Positions 8,148 to 9,970 of a stretch of DNA of 9,970 nucleotides are shown here, one piece after another; the stretch's first letter is position 1, and the number at the start of each line of letters is the position of its first letter. The translations under genes were made by a program, and so were the position numbers. This DNA is from DASQLQ01 sp035629935 (lineage in GTDB: Bacteria; Actinomycetota; CADDZG01; WHSQ01). The notes below the pieces were generated by a model that was not told the DNA's origin, did no database searches, and worked only from the letters and a program-made list of their open reading frames with translations. The stretch covers positions 1 through 9,970 of the forward strand of contig DASQLQ010000162.1 in assembly GCA_035629935.1 (NCBI GenBank), given 5' to 3'.

Positions 8148-9609
8148 ATCGACTCGGTGTTACTCGGATGCGGACCGAGCGTTTGTGCGTGCCGGACATG
8201 ATCGTCACGGTGACGACGCCGGACCTAAGGGCACGGAATCGGCCGCTCGTGGTCATGGTCTTGGGATCAAAGCCGGTTTCGTCGACCGGATCGTTGTCAC
8301 GGTCGGCGATCGGCCTGAGGATCTTGGGATCCGAGACCTTCCACATGTAGGCGAGCTTCGGAAGGTGCTCGTAGTCGGACCGGCCCGGATCCGGTTGACG
8401 GAGCTGCAGCTCGATCGCTGCGTTCTCGACTCCGGAGAGTCGAGGGGGCAGGTCGGGATCGAACGGTTGCGTCGCTACGGCGCTGAGTTGGATCTTCTTC
8501 TTGACCGCGACCTTCTTAGGAGCCGCGACGTCGATCTTGTCGATAAGGGGCACGAAGTAGGTCGAGTAGCCGGGCCCAGTGCTTCCTTCGTGCACTCGCA
8601 CGATCCGGAAGCCGTAGTAGTAACCGGTGTCGGTCCCCACACTGTTCATCGCGTACGGGCTGCCTCCGCCCCCTCCATCGATGAAGTACTGCGTCTCCTC
8701 TACGGCATAGGTCGCGTTGCCCTGGATATGACCGAGGAACACGCCATCAACCCCGTTGCGGGACGCGATCAAGTCGAAAGCCTGGTTGTCGGGGCTGGCC
8801 CCCTTACCCATCACGTGGTTGACCGACGAAGGATGGACGTTCGAGATATCCCGGGGGTCCTGGGTTGGCTGATGCATGACGACGAACGTCAGCAATCCCT
8901 TCGCATGGGCGTCCCCACTAACCCGGTCGAGGAAGGCCAACTGATTCACGTCCTTCTGGGCGGGCCCGACTGCAGGGAACTGATCGCGGTCCGATGACTC
9001 AAAGCTCTGCAGCGAGTTGTCCATCACGATCACTCGCACAGCCGGTGAGCCCGCGGGGGCGTAGTCGAAGTAGTAGTGGGTTGCGGCCCCCTCGCCTTCG
9101 TCGGGTTCTTCCTCCGGCAGGCGATAGTCGTCGTTAGCGACGTCACCGTCGCCCCACGGTGCCGGCATGTCGGCGAATACCTCGCGCCACACCGCAATGT
9201 CACCGAAGAAACCGCCCGGTCCCACTTGGGGAAGGCGATCGTGGTTGCCGGGTGAGCTGAAGTAGGGGATACCCGCTGCTTGGATCGGCCCCATGATCGA
9301 CCGGAAACACTGGAGACGGTCTTTGCTCCCGGTGTCTGCGATGTCGGCCGAGAACAGAACGAGATTCGGGTCGAAGCTCTCGATATCGCGAACGAGGATC
9401 GGCATCGTCTTCGGTCCTTGACCTTCGTTCCAGTGCGCCTCTCCGAAATGCGCTACGTCGAACGCGCCTGGTCCCGGTCGGGGAGGCCACAAAACCTTGT
9501 TGGATGCGGGCGCCGGCGCCGGGCAGGCACCTTCGGCGCCTTCGACAGGTGTAACCGCGACCGCGCCAGCGAGCGCGATGCACAGGGCAATGACGACAGT
9601 ACGTTTCAC
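8146..9609 (-). CDS. Secreted calcineurin-like metallophosphoesterase with C-terminal Ig-like domain
   Basis: I choose the GTG at 9609 (487 residues) over an ATG at 9633. The GTG has AAGGAG 5 nt upstream, and the protein then begins MKRTVVIALCIALAG, a clean Sec signal; the ATG has no ribosome binding site. The likely signal cleavage is near AEGA, about residue 28; EGAC is not a lipobox. The calcineurin-like fold is shown by VAHFGEAHW (53-61), SADIAD with Asp89, GNHD (121-124), VVMHQP with His246, and GHIQ (293-296). Two usual metal ligands differ: the first Asp of DxH is Glu57, and the last His of GHxH is Gln296. Activity is therefore likely but unproven. Residues from about 360 look like a beta-rich bacterial Ig-like (Big_2-type) domain ending in a short basic tail, perhaps for surface attachment. 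This is the first gene of the unit; its TAG lies 9 bp before the phoD ATG. The substrate is unknown: phosphomonoesters, phosphodiesters or nucleotides are all possible. Confidence 0.82.
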   Translation of the reverse strand: MKRTVVIALCIALAGAVAVTPVEGAEGACPAPAPASNKVLWPPRPGPGAFDVAHFGEAHWNEGQGPKTMPILVRDIESFDPNLVLFSADIADTGSKDRLQCFRSIMGPIQAAGIPYFSSPGNHDRLPQVGPGGFFGDIAVWREVFADMPAPWGDGDVANDDYRLPEEEPDEGEGAATHYYFDYAPAGSPAVRVIVMDNSLQSFESSDRDQFPAVGPAQKDVNQLAFLDRVSGDAHAKGLLTFVVMHQPTQDPRDISNVHPSSVNHVMGKGASPDNQAFDLIASRNGVDGVFLGHIQGNATYAVEETQYFIDGGGGGSPYAMNSVGTDTGYYYGFRIVRVHEGSTGPGYSTYFVPLIDKIDVAAPKKVAVKKKIQLSAVATQPFDPDLPPRLSGVENAAIELQLRQPDPGRSDYEHLPKLAYMWKVSDPKILRPIADRDNDPVDETGFDPKTMTTSGRFRALRSGVVTVTIMSGTHKRSVRIRVTPSR

Positions 9610-9613
9610 GAGG

Positions 9614-9621
9614 TCTCCTTT
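9614..9621 (-). promoter_or_regulatory. Ribosome binding site deciding the GTG start of the metallophosphoesterase
   Basis: AAAGGAGA on the minus strand lies 4 nt before the GTG at 9609, within the usual Shine-Dalgarno distance. It lies downstream of the alternative ATG at 9633, so it cannot serve that start. It is a near copy of the AGGAGA used by phoD, the next gene. Confidence 0.75.
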
Positions 9622-9774
9622 GATCGGATGCATCTAGCTCGTTGTTCGGGACCGTGAAAGAGGGGCCTGCCGACCACGCAGAGAGTTCCAACGGACTTCG
9701 CAAGCAGTTCAAAGAAGCGTGTGTTTGTGCACGAATCGCCCAGCGGGATGGTTCCTTCGCTCGCCGACAGGGCC

Positions 9775-9780
9775 TACCCT
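9775..9780 (+). promoter_or_regulatory. Putative -10 element for a leaderless or near-leaderless aceE transcript
   Basis: TACCCT fits the actinobacterial -10 pattern TANNNT and ends 7 nt before the aceE ATG, so transcription would start at or next to the start codon. The -35 region is weak; TTCCTT at 9752-9757 is 17 nt upstream. The GGGAGGG between this box and the ATG leaves almost no spacer for a normal Shine-Dalgarno site. The 178-bp gap (9610-9787) must also carry the promoter of the minus-strand unit, for which I cannot pick a convincing site. Confidence 0.35.
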
Positions 9781-9787
9781 GGGAGGG

Positions 9788-9970
9788 ATGGTTTACGACG
9801 CCTTCAAGGACCAGCTCCCGGACATCGATCCGGACGAGACCCAGGAATGGGTCGATGCCCTGGACCAGATCATCGATACCTCGCCGGCCCGGGCCCGGTT
9901 CCTACTCCACCGGATCCTGCTTCACGCCCGCAAACGTCAGGTCGGCCTTCCATCGATGGTGTCGTCGGAC
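9788..9970 (+). CDS. aceE: Pyruvate dehydrogenase E1 component (homodimeric AceE type), 3' end cut by window edge
   Basis: An ATG at 9788 opens a frame that stays open for 61 codons to the window end. The protein starts MVYDAFKDQLPDIDPDETQE and continues through EWVDALDQIID, ARARFLLHRILLHARK and VGLP. This order matches the N-terminal helix region of homodimeric pyruvate dehydrogenase E1: a DxDPxET-[RQ]-[ED]-W start, then an arginine-rich helix with RARxLLxRLLxxAR and a VGLP turn. The enzyme is the thiamine-diphosphate-dependent decarboxylase of the pyruvate dehydrogenase complex, in the cytoplasm, feeding acetyl-CoA to the TCA cycle. Catalytic regions lie outside the window, so the call rests on the N-terminus alone. 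The gene is divergent from the hydrolase unit and probably independent of it. Confidence 0.8.
   Translation, partial: MVYDAFKDQLPDIDPDETQEWVDALDQIIDTSPARARFLLHRILLHARKRQVGLPSMVSSD

Noticed and set aside
8185..8997. A 270-codon open frame on the plus strand opposite the metallophosphoesterase
   Set aside because: The minus-strand frame has a signal peptide, GNHD and other family motifs, while this frame has no recognisable domain and no ribosome binding site I could support.
9634..9787. Pho box or ECF sigma promoter controlling the phosphatase unit
   Set aside because: Only isolated pieces such as one GTTCA (about 9706) and one GGAAC-like hexamer on the minus strand are present, without a proper second repeat or a matching -10, so no regulator can be named.

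Overview
The window looks like chromosomal DNA from a high-GC actinobacterium (Actinomycetota). Three things suggest this. A giant Lhr-type helicase is followed directly by a Nei2-type DNA glycosylase, the same order as lhr-nei in mycobacteria (Rv3296-Rv3297). The homodimeric type of pyruvate dehydrogenase E1 (aceE) begins at the right edge. Base composition is GC-rich, with a GTG start and GGAG-type ribosome binding sites. The genus cannot be named from this sequence. There are no RNA genes, insertion sequences, CRISPR arrays, integrases or phage genes.

Layout. (1) Bases 1-4753, plus strand: a DNA-repair pair. The lhr gene is cut by the left edge just before its DEVH box, and nei2 starts inside the last codons of lhr. 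(2) Bases 4750-9609, minus strand: a tight three-gene unit, read from right to left. It encodes a secreted metallophosphoesterase with an Ig-like tail, a Tat-exported PhoD-type alkaline phosphatase/phosphodiesterase, and a Sec-exported CocE/NonD (S15-like) alpha/beta hydrolase. The stop codons of nei2 and the last hydrolase gene overlap tail to tail. (3) Bases 9610-9787: a short divergent promoter region. (4) Bases 9788-9970, plus strand: the first 61 codons of aceE, cut by the right edge.

How the genes fit together. Lhr is a 3'-to-5' ATP-dependent translocase and helicase whose C-terminal region is related to winged-helix glycosylases. Nei2 belongs to the Fpg/Nei glycosylase/AP-lyase family, so the pair probably acts in DNA damage processing. 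The three exported hydrolases probably work outside the cytoplasmic membrane on phosphoesters and on ester or amide bonds, as in nutrient scavenging, but their substrates cannot be read from sequence. AceE belongs to central carbon metabolism and is unrelated to its neighbours.

I did not find a clearly new biological system. The points most worth checking are the altered metal-ligand motifs in the metallophosphoesterase, the mixed-export hydrolase operon, the translational coupling of lhr to nei2, a hairpin over the start region of the CocE-type gene, and a likely leaderless aceE start.
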